A stretch of DNA of 64,000 nucleotides from Mesorhizobium sp. 1M-11 (GCF_001303895.1 NZ_LJSD01000051.1:1-64000), one strand, 5' to 3'; counted from the stretch's first letter, positions 32,514 to 41,631 are shown. The notes: a model not told the origin generated them from the letters alone. Program-made: numbers and translations.

Positions 32514-35026
32514 CTGGGTCCCATCGCCTCTTCGACCAGATCGGCCGCTTCCATCAGCAGCGACTCATTGGCGCCGCCGTTCACCGGCTCCTTGCCGATC
32601 TCCAGCATCACCGGCACGGCCAGCGGCGAAATGCGATCCAGCACCTTATGCACGATTCGACCGCGAATGCGCGAGAGCAGCGCGCCAAGCCTGCTGACAT
32701 CGAGCAGGCCGGCGGCGGCGTCGCTGCGGGTGGCCTGCAGCAGGATGTGGTCGGGCTCGTGGCTGCGCAGCACGTCGTAGATCAGGTCTGCCGAGACGGT
32801 GACCTGGCGGCCGCTCTTTTCCTGGCCGGGGAAACGCTTCTCGATCAGGCCGGCGATGACGGCGCAGTTGCGGAAGGTGCGCTTCAGCATCCAGCTGTCG
32901 TTCAGCCAGGCGTCGAGATCGTCGCCCAGCATGTCCTCGTCGAAGAGTTCGGCGAGCGAAGGCTGCTTTTTCCTGAACAGCGCGCCCATGTCGTCCAGCG
33001 CCCACACGGCCAGCGAATAGTCAGTGGCGACGAAGCCGAGCGGGCGGGCATTGGCGCGCTCCAGCCGGCGGGTGAGCAGCATGCCCAGCGTCTGGTGTGC
33101 CAGCCGGCCCTCGAAGGGGTAACACACCATGTAGTGGCGGTTGCCCTTCGGAAAGGTCTCGACCAGCATGTCGCCCTTTTTCGGCAGCACCGAACGCAGC
33201 TTCTGCATGGCCAGCCATTCGGCGACCTGTTCGGGCAGGTTTTGCCAACGCTCCGGGTCGGCCAGCATTGCGCGCACCTGCTCGGCCAGATAGGTGGAGA
33301 GTGGGAACTTGCCGCCGGCATAGCTCGGCACGATGATGTTGGCGCCGCTGCCGTTGGAGACGATGCACTCGTTCTCGCGGATGCCTTCGAAGTGCAATAT
33401 CTTGCCGGCAAATAAAAAGTTATCTCCCGGCCGCAGGGTCTCGGCGAAATATTCCTCGATCTTGCCCAGCACCGGGCCGCCGCGCCCGGCCATGCCGCGG
33501 CCCTGGCGCACATAACGCACATTGAGCTCGGGCATCTCGACGATGGTGCCGACATTGAGGCGGTATTGCTGGGCGATGCGCGGATGGGTGACGCGCCACA
33601 GCCCCTCTTTCGTGCGGCGGATGCGGGCGTAGCGTTCGTAGCTCCTCAGCGCGTAGCCGCCGGTGGCGACGAAATCGACGACGCGGTCGAAGGTTTCGCG
33701 GGTGAGCTCGGCATAAGGCGCGGCGGTGCGGATCTCGGCATAAAGCTGGTCGGCGTCGAAGGGGGCGGCGCAGGCGGAGCCCAGCACGTGCTGCGCCAGC
33801 ACATCCAGCGTGCCGGCGAGCAGCGGCGGCGTGTCCTGCGCGCCGAGATAGTTGGCGTCGAGTGCTGCGCGGCATTCCAGCACCTCGAAGCGGTTGGCCG
33901 GGATGAGGATCGCCTTGGAAGGCTCGTCCATGCGGTGGTTGGCGCGGCCGATGCGCTGGGCAAGGCGGCTGGCCCCCTTCGGCGCGCCGACATGCACGAC
34001 GAGGTCGACATCGCCCCAGTCGATGCCGAGGTCGAGCGTGGAGGTGGCGACGATGGCGCTGAGCGCGTTGTCGGCCATGGCCTGCTCGACGCGGCGGCGC
34101 TGGCCGACTTCCAGCGAGCCGTGATGCAGCGCGATCGGCAGTGCATCCTCATTGGCCCGCCACAGTTCCTGGAACAGCAGCTCGGCCTGGCTGCGCGTGT
34201 TGACGAACAACAGCGTCATTTTATGCCGGCGGATCGCCTCGTAGATTTCGGGAATGGCATAGCGCGCCGAATGGCCGGACCACGGCACGCGCGCGCGGGA
34301 ATCGAGAATGGCGATGTCGGGCTTGGCGCCGCCGGCGACGGTGATGAGGCCGGCCATGGGGGCCGCTCCCGGCGGCTGCGGCACCAGCCAGCGGCGCAGC
34401 TCGTCGGGCTCGGCGACGGTGGCGGAAAGCCCGATGGCGGTGAGGTCCGGCACGAAGGAGCGCAGGCGCGCCAGCCCCAGCGCCAGCAGGTGGCCGCGCT
34501 TGGAGGTGACCAGCGAATGCAGCTCGTCGAGCACGATGTAGCGCAGGTCCTCGAAGAAACGGTCGGCGCCGTTGGAGGCGATCAGCAGCGCCAGCTGTTC
34601 GGGCGTGGTGAGCAGGATGTCGGGCGGCGCCAGCTTCTGGCGCTGGCGCTTGTGGGCGGGCGTGTCGCCGGTCCGCGTCTCGATGGAGATCGGCAGACCG
34701 ATCTCCTCGACAGGCTTGCCGAGATTGCGCTCGATGTCGACGGCCAGCGCCTTGAGCGGCGAGATGTAGAGCGTGTGCACGCCGCGCGGCCGCTCGCCTG
34801 GCCGGCGCCTGGGGCGGCCTGCGAGTTCGGTCAGCGAAGGCAGGAAGCCGGCCAGCGTCTTGCCGGCACCGGTCGGCGCGATCAAAAGCATGGAGCGGCC
34901 GGCGCGGGCATTGGCGAGCAGCTCCAGCTGATGCGCGCGCGGCGCCCAGCCCTTGGCCGCGAACCACCGGGTGAACGGTTCGGGCAGCAGGGCGGGCTCG
35001 TCGGCAAGGCGCGGTTCGGCGGTCAC
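32510..35026 (-). CDS. Ligase-associated DNA damage response DEXH-box helicase (Lhr core type)
   Basis: Helicase of 838 residues. Walker A APTGAGKTLAGF (about residues 55-66), DExH box DELHSL, motif III LSATVAEP, motif IV-V VATSTLDLGIDWGDVDLVVHVG and motif VI QRIGRANH. An Lhr-type winged-helix/beta-barrel C-domain with RFVDRV-like (FDRVVDFVATGGYAL) and TIVEMPELNVRYV segments follows. It lacks the long C-terminal extension of full Lhr. Acts with PdeM, exonuclease and ligase in DNA repair. Here it starts 70 bases from a repeat cluster that separates it from the exonuclease and ligase genes, which usually belong to the same operon. Confidence 0.93.
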   Translation of the reverse strand: MTAEPRLADEPALLPEPFTRWFAAKGWAPRAHQLELLANARAGRSMLLIAPTGAGKTLAGFLPSLTELAGRPRRRPGERPRGVHTLYISPLKALAVDIERNLGKPVEEIGLPISIETRTGDTPAHKRQRQKLAPPDILLTTPEQLALLIASNGADRFFEDLRYIVLDELHSLVTSKRGHLLALGLARLRSFVPDLTAIGLSATVAEPDELRRWLVPQPPGAAPMAGLITVAGGAKPDIAILDSRARVPWSGHSARYAIPEIYEAIRRHKMTLLFVNTRSQAELLFQELWRANEDALPIALHHGSLEVGQRRRVEQAMADNALSAIVATSTLDLGIDWGDVDLVVHVGAPKGASRLAQRIGRANHRMDEPSKAILIPANRFEVLECRAALDANYLGAQDTPPLLAGTLDVLAQHVLGSACAAPFDADQLYAEIRTAAPYAELTRETFDRVVDFVATGGYALRSYERYARIRRTKEGLWRVTHPRIAQQYRLNVGTIVEMPELNVRYVRQGRGMAGRGGPVLGKIEEYFAETLRPGDNFLFAGKILHFEGIRENECIVSNGSGANIIVPSYAGGKFPLSTYLAEQVRAMLADPERWQNLPEQVAEWLAMQKLRSVLPKKGDMLVETFPKGNRHYMVCYPFEGRLAHQTLGMLLTRRLERANARPLGFVATDYSLAVWALDDMGALFRKKQPSLAELFDEDMLGDDLDAWLNDSWMLKRTFRNCAVIAGLIEKRFPGQEKSGRQVTVSADLIYDVLRSHEPDHILLQATRSDAAAGLLDVSRLGALLSRIRGRIVHKVLDRISPLAVPVMLEIGKEPVNGGANESLLMEAADLVEEAMGPR

Positions 35027-35094
35027 GGGAAAGACCTAGCGCGGGTGTGGGCGAGAGCCAAGCGGAATTTGGAACAAAAGGGGATCGGTTTTTG

Positions 35095-35474
35095 TGGAAG
35101 CGCCGGCGCCTCTATCTCCCCCCTTGCGGGGGAGAAAGCGATTTCAGCACCTTAGCGAGCATGCCCGCAGGGCAGCACAGCTAAGTGCTAGAAATCGCAA
35201 GAGAGGGGGTGAGAGCCTGGTTCGCCAGAGGCGAATTGAAAGGTCCTGTGGACCTTTCAAAGGGCTCGAACGCCCGAGGCCATAGCCGAGGGCCGGGCAA
35301 CGTCGGCGATCTGCTCTTCTCATCTGTTTCGGAGAAGAGAAGGCTCTCACTTATGAAACCCCTCAGCTGAAAATCCCCTCTCTTGGATTTTCTACGACTT
35401 AGACTGCGCCGCCCTGCGGGCGTGCTCGCTAAGATCGTGAAAATCCTTTCTCCCCCGCAAGGGGGGAGATAGCA
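35095..35474. repeat. Family B element B2 (non-coding filler)
   Basis: Left end (type 1) 35111-35208, right end (type 2) 35372-35474. The filler 35209-35371 contains the palindrome GAAAGGTCCTGTGGACCTTTC, a GGCCATAGCCGAGGGCCGGG segment and TCTTCTC..GAGAAGA, but no plausible gene. A 16-base flank TGGAAGCGCCGGCGCC (35095-35110) recurs inverted at 41616-41631. Confidence 0.8.
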
Positions 35475-35579
35475 GCGTCGACGCTTCGCCCAGACGATGC
35501 GAATTGGGCACCCTTGGTCAGATGGTGCAAGACTCTGTCCTTTGCCGGTTGATAGTGAGAGGCGACCGGCGCGGCCCCT

Positions 35580-35944
35580 TATCTCTCCCCTTGCGGGAGA
35601 GAAAGCGATTTCAGCATCTTAGACGAGCACGCCCGTCAGGGCGGCGCAGGCTAAGTGCTAGAAATCGCAAGAGAGGGGGTGAGAGCCTGGTTCGCCCTAG
35701 GCGAATTGAAAGGTCCAGTGGACCTTTCAAAGGGCTCGAACGCCCGAGGCCATAGCCGAGGGCCGGGCAACGTCGGCGATCTGCTCTTCTCATCTGTTTC
35801 GGAGAAGAGAAGGCTCTCACTTATGAAATCCCTCAGCTGAAGATCCCCTCTCTTGGATTTTCTACGACTTAGACTGCGCCGCCCTGCGGGCATGCTCGCT
35901 AAGATCGTGAAAATCCTTTCTCCCCCGCAAGGGGGGAGATAGCA
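35580..35944. repeat. Family B element B3, near-identical neighbour of B2
   Basis: Left end (type 1) 35580-35678, filler 35679-35841, right end (type 2) 35842-35944. From 35658 to 35944 it is almost base-for-base the same as 35188-35474, so B2 and B3 are recent duplicates spaced 470 bases. Between them (35475-35579) is unrelated sequence with no gene. Confidence 0.8.
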
Positions 35945-35948
35945 GCGT

Positions 35949-36023
35949 CGCGCTTTCAGAAAGGGGATCGTTTCAGGTGGATGGGATTGTGTAAATTGAA
36001 CGCCACCGCAGCGGACAAGCGCG
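35949..36023. repeat. Spacer between B3 and B4, inverted copy at 42281-42354
   Basis: This 75-base segment, containing GGTGGATGGGATTGTGTAAA, is not part of the element ends, yet its reverse complement occurs at 42281-42354 with only a few differences. Hence the block B3-spacer-B4 was duplicated in inverted orientation on the other side of the exonuclease-ligase region. Confidence 0.8.
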
Positions 36024-36032
36024 GCGCGCCCT

Positions 36033-36597
36033 TATCTCCCCCCTTGCGGGGGAGAAAGCGATTTCAGCACCTTAGCGAGCATGCCCGAAGGGCAGCGGAG
36101 CTAAGTGCTAGAAATCGCAAGAGAGGGGATCTTCAGCCGCGACCCTTCGCAGCCTGCAAGATCGCCAGGCACACGGCATCGATGTTTTGCTCCACCTCAT
36201 CGTTCCAGAAACGAAGAATGCGAAAGCCTAGCTCTTCGAAATGCCGGTCACGCGCAACATCACGCTGCGAATCCGCGTGCTGGCTGCCATCGACCTCTAT
36301 GATCAGCCTTACCTCGAAACAGACAAAATCGAGGATGTAGCCCTCGAGCGGTACTTGCCGCTTAAACTTCAATCCTTCGAGCTGACGGTTCCGCAGGGTT
36401 TGCCAGAGGACGTTTTCTGCCTTCGTCGCATCGGCACGCATCGAACGGGCAAAGCCACGGCTTGAAGGTGTAACTGGCTGACGCATTGCGGGCAGATCCC
36501 CTCTCTTGCGATTTCTAGCACTTAGCCTGCGCCGCCCTGCGGGCGTGCTCGTCTAAGTTGCTGAAATCGCTTTCTCCCCCGCAAGGGGGGGAGATAG
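36033..36597. repeat. Family B element B4 carrying a DUF559 gene
   Basis: Left end 36033-36129 and right end 36496-36597 are both type 1 (GCGATTTC stems), as in B1. They enclose only a DUF559 gene on the minus strand, with 3 bases between the left end and its stop. Confidence 0.85.
36133..36486 (-). CDS. DUF559 PD-(D/E)XK-like endonuclease, copy 2 (intact)
   Basis: Protein of 117 residues: MRQPVTPSSRGFARSMRADA, then KAENVLWQTLRNRQLEG, FKRQVPLEGYILDFVCFE (Asp 55), LIIEVDGSQHADS (Glu 64, Asp 66) and FRILRFWNDEVEQNIDAV. The catalytic-type Glu/Asp residues and the terminal helix of Vsr-related nucleases are all present. Start ATG lies just inside the element end. About 85-90 percent like the copies at 15464 and 41879. 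It appears to be a gene carried by the repeat and not a partner of neighbouring genes. Confidence 0.85.
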   Translation of the reverse strand: MRQPVTPSSRGFARSMRADATKAENVLWQTLRNRQLEGLKFKRQVPLEGYILDFVCFEVRLIIEVDGSQHADSQRDVARDRHFEELGFRILRFWNDEVEQNIDAVCLAILQAAKGRG

Positions 36598-36610
36598 CGC
36601 GCCTGCGCCC

Positions 36611-37516
36611 CTACCGCCCCGCCACCACAATCAATCCCGCGACCGGTTCGCGCCTGTCCTGGCGGATGACACGCTCCGCGAGCGACAGCACGGAAAACCC
36701 GTTGGCGGAAAGTACGGCGCGGACATAGGGTTCGGAGTGCGCGTAGCGGCGCGAGGGCTGCAGGGCGAAGCCGTCGGGTCCGGAGAGCTTCTCGACCGAG
36801 AAGGCGAACAGGCCGTCCGCGGCCAACAGGCCGGCGACCGTGGCGACGATTGCCTCCAGCGCGCCGACATACATGAAGACATCGGCCGCGGTGACGAGAT
36901 CGGGGGCCGGCCCGTCATAGGAGAACTGCTGCAGGTCGGCCTTGCCGAGCCGGTCGTAGACGCCCTTGCGCTCGGCCTTGCGCAGCATCGCGGCGGAAAT
37001 GTCGAAGCCTTCGAGGCGATCGGCGATCGGGCGCAGCCTTTCGCCCATCAGCCCGGTGCCGCAGCCGAGATCGAGCGCCAGCCGGAAGCGGCGGTTGTCC
37101 TGCGCGCGGATCGCCTCGTCCAGATATTCCGGCACGCGGTAGTCCAGCTTCTCCACCAGCGAGGTGTCGAAGTTCGGCGCATAATGGTCGAACAGCGCCT
37201 CGACGAAGGCGCTGGGCGGGGCGGCGGCAACCGGTGCCTTGCCGATCAGCGCCAGTTTCAGCGCGGAGCCCGGCCGGTCGGCGGGGTCGAGCTTCAGCGC
37301 CATCGTCCAGGCGTGGGCGGCGGCATCAAGATCGCCCGCCGCTTCCTGCATTTCGCCCAGCCGGAACCAGCCCAGCGTCCAGCCGGGCGCCAGCTCCAGC
37401 GCGCCCAGCATCAGCGCGGCGGCATCGACATAATCGTGCGAAGCGAACAGCGCCTCCGCGTAATCGGCGCGGCGGTCGGCAAGCAGGTCGCCCGACGAAG
37501 CGGGTAGCGGTTTCAT
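36611..37516 (-). CDS. TPR-containing class I SAM methyltransferase (COG4976-like)
   Basis: Protein of 301 residues. N-terminal TPR-like helices (about residues 15-90, YAEALFASHDYVDAAALMLGALELAPG and WFRLGEMQEAAGDLDAAAHAW) precede a SAM-binding domain with ALDLGCGTGLMGERLRPIADRLEGFDISAAML and TAADVFMYVGAL. No nucleic-acid methylase motif IV (NPPY/DPPY), so it should modify a small molecule or protein. Flanked on both sides by repeats B4 and C1; not linked to the DUF559 genes functionally. Confidence 0.87.
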   Translation of the reverse strand: MKPLPASSGDLLADRRADYAEALFASHDYVDAAALMLGALELAPGWTLGWFRLGEMQEAAGDLDAAAHAWTMALKLDPADRPGSALKLALIGKAPVAAAPPSAFVEALFDHYAPNFDTSLVEKLDYRVPEYLDEAIRAQDNRRFRLALDLGCGTGLMGERLRPIADRLEGFDISAAMLRKAERKGVYDRLGKADLQQFSYDGPAPDLVTAADVFMYVGALEAIVATVAGLLAADGLFAFSVEKLSGPDGFALQPSRRYAHSEPYVRAVLSANGFSVLSLAERVIRQDRREPVAGLIVVAGR

Positions 37517-37576
37517 GAGGAGAATCTCCGGCGCGTCGCTTAGCCGGAGAGCGGTGGCGTGCGCAAGCCCCCTGCT

Positions 37577-37775
37577 GCCTTCTCCCCTTGTAGGAGAAGG
37601 TGGCCGAGCCCCGGCGGCTATGCCGCCGTTTTGGGCGAGGTCGGATGAGGGGTGTTGGACGGAGTGCCGCTTTCGCGATTGTTCGCTTCAAACGGTGCAG
37701 GAGATCCTCCGCCTCGTTTCTTCCAACACCCCTCATCCGGCCCTTCGGGCCACCTTCTCCCACAAGGGGAGAAGG
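37577..37775. repeat. RIME-like palindromic repeats, C1 pair
   Basis: TTCTCCCCTTGTAGGAGAAGGTGGCC (in part) to GGATGAGGGGTGTTGG (37579-37657) and the inverted CCAACACCCCTCATCCGG to AAGGGGAGAAGG (37722-37775) form two oppositely oriented copies of the rhizobial intergenic mosaic type. No coding potential. Confidence 0.7.
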
Positions 37776-37789
37776 GGATGTGCCACGGC

Positions 37790-38080
37790 ATCTCCCCCCC
37801 TTGCGGGGGAGAAAGCGATTTCAGCATCTTAGACGAGCACGCCCGAAGGGCGGCGCAGGCTAAGTGCTAGAAATCGCAAGAGAGGGGATTTGCCGGCACA
37901 ACGTTGGCGATCTGCTTTCAAACACCCTGCTTTGAAGAGCAGAAGAAGGGCTCTCACCTATGAAACCCCTCAGCTGAAGATCCCCTCTCTTCGATTTTCT
38001 ACGACTTAGCCTGCGCCGCCCTAAAGGGCGTGCTCGTCTAAGATCGTGAAAATCCTATCTCCCCCGCAAGGGGGGAGATA
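37790..38080. repeat. Family B element B5 with shortened filler
   Basis: Left end (type 1) 37790-37888 and right end (type 2) 37979-38080. The filler 37889-37978 is a deleted version of that in B2/B3, keeping ACGTTGGCGATCTGCT, AGAGCAG and GCTCTCACCTATGAAACCCC. Confidence 0.75.
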
Positions 38081-38101
38081 AGGGCGCCGCGTCGAAGCTG
38101 C

Positions 38102-38231
38102 CTTTCTCGCCCCGTTTACGGGGAGAGATGCCCGGCAGGGCAGAGAGGGGCGGAGCCAACTTCGGCAGGTTTGGCGCCGCCCCTCATCCGTCACTTCGTG
38201 ACACCTTCTCCCCGTGAACGGGGAGAAGGAA
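38102..38231. repeat. RIME-like palindromic repeat C2
   Basis: CCCCGTTTACGGGG (38110-38123) opens, and GCCCCTCATCCGTCACTTCG.. to CTCCCCGTGAACGGGGAG (up to 38227) closes, a palindromic mosaic directly upstream of the exonuclease gene; it may carry or disturb that gene's promoter. Confidence 0.65.
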
Positions 38232-38312
38232 GGGCCTCTCATCCTGACAAATCTGGCAGCAGGCTTGTCAGGAGCATCTTTCATCCGGCCGCCGATGACC
38301 TATCCTGAAAGA

Positions 38313-39323
38313 ATGCGCCCAAGCGACCTGCTCTGTTCCCGGCCCCAGGGTCTCTACTGCCCGCCCGGCGACTTCTTCATCGATCCCGTCAGCCCGGTCG
38401 ATCGCGCGCTGATCACACACGGCCATTCCGACCATGCCCGCTCCGGCCATCGCTCGGTACTGGCGACGCGGGAGACGCTCGACATCATGGCCCTGCGCTA
38501 TGGCGAGGATTTCGCCGGCACCACCCAGGCGGCCCGGCTCGGCGAGACGATCACGCTGAACGGCGTTTCCATCTCCTTCCACCCGGCCGGCCATGTGCTG
38601 GGATCGGCGCAGATCGCCGTGCGATACAACGGCCTCACCATCGTGGCTTCGGGCGACTACAAGCGCCAGGCCGACCCGACCTGCGCCGCCTTCGAAGTGG
38701 TGCCGTGCGATGTCTTCATCACCGAGGCGACCTTCGCGCTGCCAGTGTTCAGGCATCCGCCGGCTGAGGACGAGATCGCCAAGCTGCTGCGCTCGGTGGA
38801 GCAGTTCCCAGAGCGCTCGCACCTGGTCGGCGCCTATGCGCTGGGCAAGGCGCAGCGCGTGATGCGGCTGCTGCGCGATGCCGGCTACGACCGGCCGATC
38901 TACATCCACGGCGCGATGGCCAAGATCTCGGACTATTACCAGAGCCAGGGCATCGATCTCGGCCAGCTCGAACCGGCGACGGTCGAGACCGGCACCAAGG
39001 CGGACTTCGCCGGGGCCGTCGTCATCGGCCCGCCGTCCACCTTCGCCGACCGCTGGGCGCGGCGCTTCCCAGACCCGGTGTCCTCCTTCGCGTCGGGCTG
39101 GATGCGCATCCGCCAGCGTGCCAAGCAGGGCGGCGTCGAGCTGCCGCTGATCATCTCCGACCATGGCGACTGGGACGAACTGGCGGAAACGATCAAGGAG
39201 ACCGGGGCGCGCGAGATCTGGGTCACCCACGGCCGCGAGGAAGCGCTGGTGCGCTGGTGCGAGCTGGAAGGGCTGACGGCCAAGCCGCTGCACCTCATCG
39301 GCTATGAGGATGAGGGGCAATGA
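38313..39323 (+). CDS. Ligase-associated DNA damage response exonuclease (MBL/beta-CASP fold)
   Basis: Nuclease of 336 residues. Metallo-beta-lactamase motif THGHSDHARSGH (His 36, His 38, Asp 40, His 41), then FHPAGHVLGSAQI, ASGDYKRQADPTC and a beta-CASP insert; C-terminal IISDHGDWDELAETIKETGAREIWVTHG is family-typical. The P. putida relative (Exo) is a 5-prime-acting DNA exonuclease. The start MRPSDLLCSRPQGLYC fits homologues; ATG 38295 is an alternative. On the plus strand together with the ligase, divergent from the helicase/pdeM pair. Confidence 0.91.
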   Translation: MRPSDLLCSRPQGLYCPPGDFFIDPVSPVDRALITHGHSDHARSGHRSVLATRETLDIMALRYGEDFAGTTQAARLGETITLNGVSISFHPAGHVLGSAQIAVRYNGLTIVASGDYKRQADPTCAAFEVVPCDVFITEATFALPVFRHPPAEDEIAKLLRSVEQFPERSHLVGAYALGKAQRVMRLLRDAGYDRPIYIHGAMAKISDYYQSQGIDLGQLEPATVETGTKADFAGAVVIGPPSTFADRWARRFPDPVSSFASGWMRIRQRAKQGGVELPLIISDHGDWDELAETIKETGAREIWVTHGREEALVRWCELEGLTAKPLHLIGYEDEGQ

Positions 39324-39378
39324 TGGACGGCGGGCGTTCGGAGGTGAGCCAGGAGGTGAGCCGGGGGCTCTTCATCCC

Positions 39379-39835
39379 ACGTTCCGGAATGGATCCCCGA
39401 CACTCTCTGGTCGCTCCGCTCCCGACGAGGTCGAGGATGACGGACTTTCTACGCCTCGCGCAACCCGCAAACGCCGACCCCACGATCAGCGCCGGAGCCG
39501 ATGTCATCATCGACGCCGGAGATTGGCGGAAACGCCTCATACCAGCCGTCATCCTCGACCTCGCAAGCGACCGCAGGGAGCGGCGAGTGTCGGGGATCCA
39601 TTCCGGAACGGGGACGCTAGCAGGGCGGTGCAGACCATCGCGTGAGACAGCCCTGACAGGAAGTTCAGCTCGGACAGAAAGCACCGGTGTCATCGTCAAC
39701 GTTGGAGATTGGCGGAGACGTTCCATACCAACCGTCATCCTCGACCTCGTGAGGGAGCGGAGCGACCGGAGAGTGTCGGGGATCCATTCCGGAACGGTGA
39801 CGTCGCCGAGGCGGTGCAGGACATCGCATGCGACA
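39379..39835. repeat. Family A element A3 with an extra right arm, inserted between exonuclease and ligase
   Basis: Left arm 39380-39443; right arms at 39547-39610 and again at 39733-39796, each followed by the family tail (GGGCGGTGCAGACC, GAGGCGGTGCAGGAC). The cores share GATTGGCGGARACG. It looks like one element plus a tandem partial duplication. It fills most of the 556-base gap between two genes that are normally adjacent. Confidence 0.75.
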
Positions 39836-39879
39836 TCCTCGGCCAATCGAGGATGCGGCCATAGGCAGGACATCCGCCC

Positions 39880-41475
39880 ATGAACCGCTTCGCCGAACTG
39901 CTCGACCGGCTGGTGCTGACGCCTTCGCGCAACGGCAAGCTGAAATTGCTCACCGACTATTTCCGCAGCGTCGAGGACCCGGACCGCGGCTATGCGCTGG
40001 CGGCGATCACCGGGGATCTGTCGATCGCGGCGGTGAAGCCGGCCATGCTGCGCGCGCTGGTGACCGAGCGCATGGACCCGGTGCTGTTCGGCTATTCCTA
40101 CGACTATGTCGGCGACCTTGCCGAGACCGTCTCGCTGGTGTGGCCGGCCGACCCGGCCACGCGCGCCAATCATGTGCCGACGCTGGGCGAAGTCGTGGCG
40201 AAATTGCAGGCGGCCAGCCGCTCCGACGCGCGACAAGTGCTGGCGCGCCTGCTCGACAGCGCCGGCATCTCGGCGCGCTTCGCCATCATCAAGCTGGTCA
40301 CCGGCGGCCTGCGCATCGGCGTGTCGGCCAGGCTCGCCAAGCAGGCGGTGGCCGATCTCGGCCCGGTCGACGTGAGTGAGATCGAGGAGCTGTGGCACGG
40401 GCTGACGCCGCCCTACAGCGAGCTGTTCGCCTGGCTGGAGGGCAAGACCGGCAAGCCCGAGCGCGCGGCCAAGGCGCTGTTTCGGCCCGTCATGCTGGCG
40501 CATCCGGCCGAGGACAAGGATTTCGAGAAGCTCGACCCTGCCGACTACGCCGCCGAATGGAAATGGGACGGCATCCGCGTGCAGGCGGCTTCCGAAGGCG
40601 GCGTGCGCCGGCTCTATTCGCGCACCGGCGAGGATGTCGCCGGCGCCTTCCCGGACCTCACCGGCGCGATCGACTTCGAGGCGGTGCTGGACGGCGAACT
40701 GCTGGTCGGCTCGCCCAGCGCCACCGGCACCTTCTCCGACCTGCAGCAGCGGCTGAACCGCAAGAGCGTGTCGCCGAAGATCCAGGCGCAATATCCAGCC
40801 TTCATGCGCTGCTATGACCTGCTGCAGATAGGCGGCGAAGACCTGCGCGCCCTGCCCTTCCGCGAACGGCGCGCGCGGCCGGAAGACTTCATCAAGACGC
40901 TCGACCCGGCCCGCTTCGACCTGTCGCCCCTGGTGGCATTCACCGGTTGGGCCAAACTCGAAGCCGGCCGCAGCAACCCGCCGCACCCGATCATCGAAGG
41001 CGTGATGCTGAAGCGCTGGGATTCGCCCTACGTCGCCGGCCGGCCGAAAGGCCCGTGGTTCAAGTGGAAACGCGACCCGCACACGGTGGATGCGGTGCTG
41101 ATGTATGCCCAGCGCGGCCACGGCAAGCGCTCCTCCTTCTATTCCGACTACACCTTCGGGGTCTGGTCGGGCCCGGAAGGCGCGGAAGAGCTGGTGCCGG
41201 TCGGCAAGGCCTATTTCGGCTTCACCGACGAGGAGCTGAAACAGATCGACAAATATGTGCGCGACAACACCATCGAGCGCTTCGGCCCGGTGCGCTCGGT
41301 GCGCGCCGACCGCACCGCCGGCCTGGTGCTGGAAGTCGCCTTCGAAGGCCTGAACCGCTCGACCCGCCACAAATCCGGCGTCGCCATGCGCTTCCCCCGC
41401 ATCTCCCGCCTGCGCTGGGACAAGCCGACCGCCGAAGCCGACCGCATCGAGACGCTGCAGGCGCTGCTGGATTAG
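39880..41475 (+). CDS. ATP-dependent DNA ligase of the damage-response set
   Basis: Ligase of 531 residues. N-terminal helical DNA-binding domain (1-200), adenylation domain with motif I EWKWDGIR (nucleophile Lys 228), motif III FEAVLDGELLVG, motif IV EGVMLKRWDSPYV and motif V WFKWKRDPHTVDAVL, then an OB domain with FEGLNRSTRHKSGVAMRFPRISRLRWDK. Bacterial LigB/LigC-like ATP ligase, acting with the MBL exonuclease, helicase and PdeM in repair independent of the NAD ligase. A family B half-element begins 25 bases after the stop. Confidence 0.94.
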   Translation: MNRFAELLDRLVLTPSRNGKLKLLTDYFRSVEDPDRGYALAAITGDLSIAAVKPAMLRALVTERMDPVLFGYSYDYVGDLAETVSLVWPADPATRANHVPTLGEVVAKLQAASRSDARQVLARLLDSAGISARFAIIKLVTGGLRIGVSARLAKQAVADLGPVDVSEIEELWHGLTPPYSELFAWLEGKTGKPERAAKALFRPVMLAHPAEDKDFEKLDPADYAAEWKWDGIRVQAASEGGVRRLYSRTGEDVAGAFPDLTGAIDFEAVLDGELLVGSPSATGTFSDLQQRLNRKSVSPKIQAQYPAFMRCYDLLQIGGEDLRALPFRERRARPEDFIKTLDPARFDLSPLVAFTGWAKLEAGRSNPPHPIIEGVMLKRWDSPYVAGRPKGPWFKWKRDPHTVDAVLMYAQRGHGKRSSFYSDYTFGVWSGPEGAEELVPVGKAYFGFTDEELKQIDKYVRDNTIERFGPVRSVRADRTAGLVLEVAFEGLNRSTRHKSGVAMRFPRISRLRWDKPTAEADRIETLQALLD

Positions 41476-41499
41476 AGGCTAATCGAGAAATCACGCGAA

Positions 41500-41631
41500 C
41501 CTCTCAGCTGAAAATCCCCTCTCTTGGATTTTCTACGACTTAGCCTGCGCCGCCCTGCGGGCGTGCTCGTCTAAGATCGTGAAAATCCTTTCTCCCCCGC
41601 AAGGGGGGAGATAGAGGCGCCGGCGCTTCCA
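41500..41631. repeat. Family B half-element B6 (type 2 end only)
   Basis: CCTCTCAGCTGAAAATCCCC followed by a complete type 2 end (41516-41613), with no partner end attached. The flank 41616-41631 (GGCGCCGGCGCTTCCA) is the exact reverse complement of 35095-35110 beside B2. It has the look of a breakpoint remnant. Confidence 0.75.

Noticed and set aside
35095..36597. Possible CRISPR array from the regularly repeated segments
   Set aside because: The repeats are about 100 bases, inverted and structured, with cargo of 90-350 bases; there are no short direct repeats with uniform spacers and no cas genes.
36133..37516. Restriction-modification pair made of the DUF559 nuclease and the adjacent methyltransferase
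   Set aside because: The methyltransferase has TPR repeats and lacks a DNA-methylase NPPY-type motif; the other two DUF559 copies have no methyltransferase beside them.
39295..41370. Minus-strand open frame of 691 codons opposite the DNA ligase
   Set aside because: Antisense of a ligase with all catalytic motifs; also runs through family A repeats.
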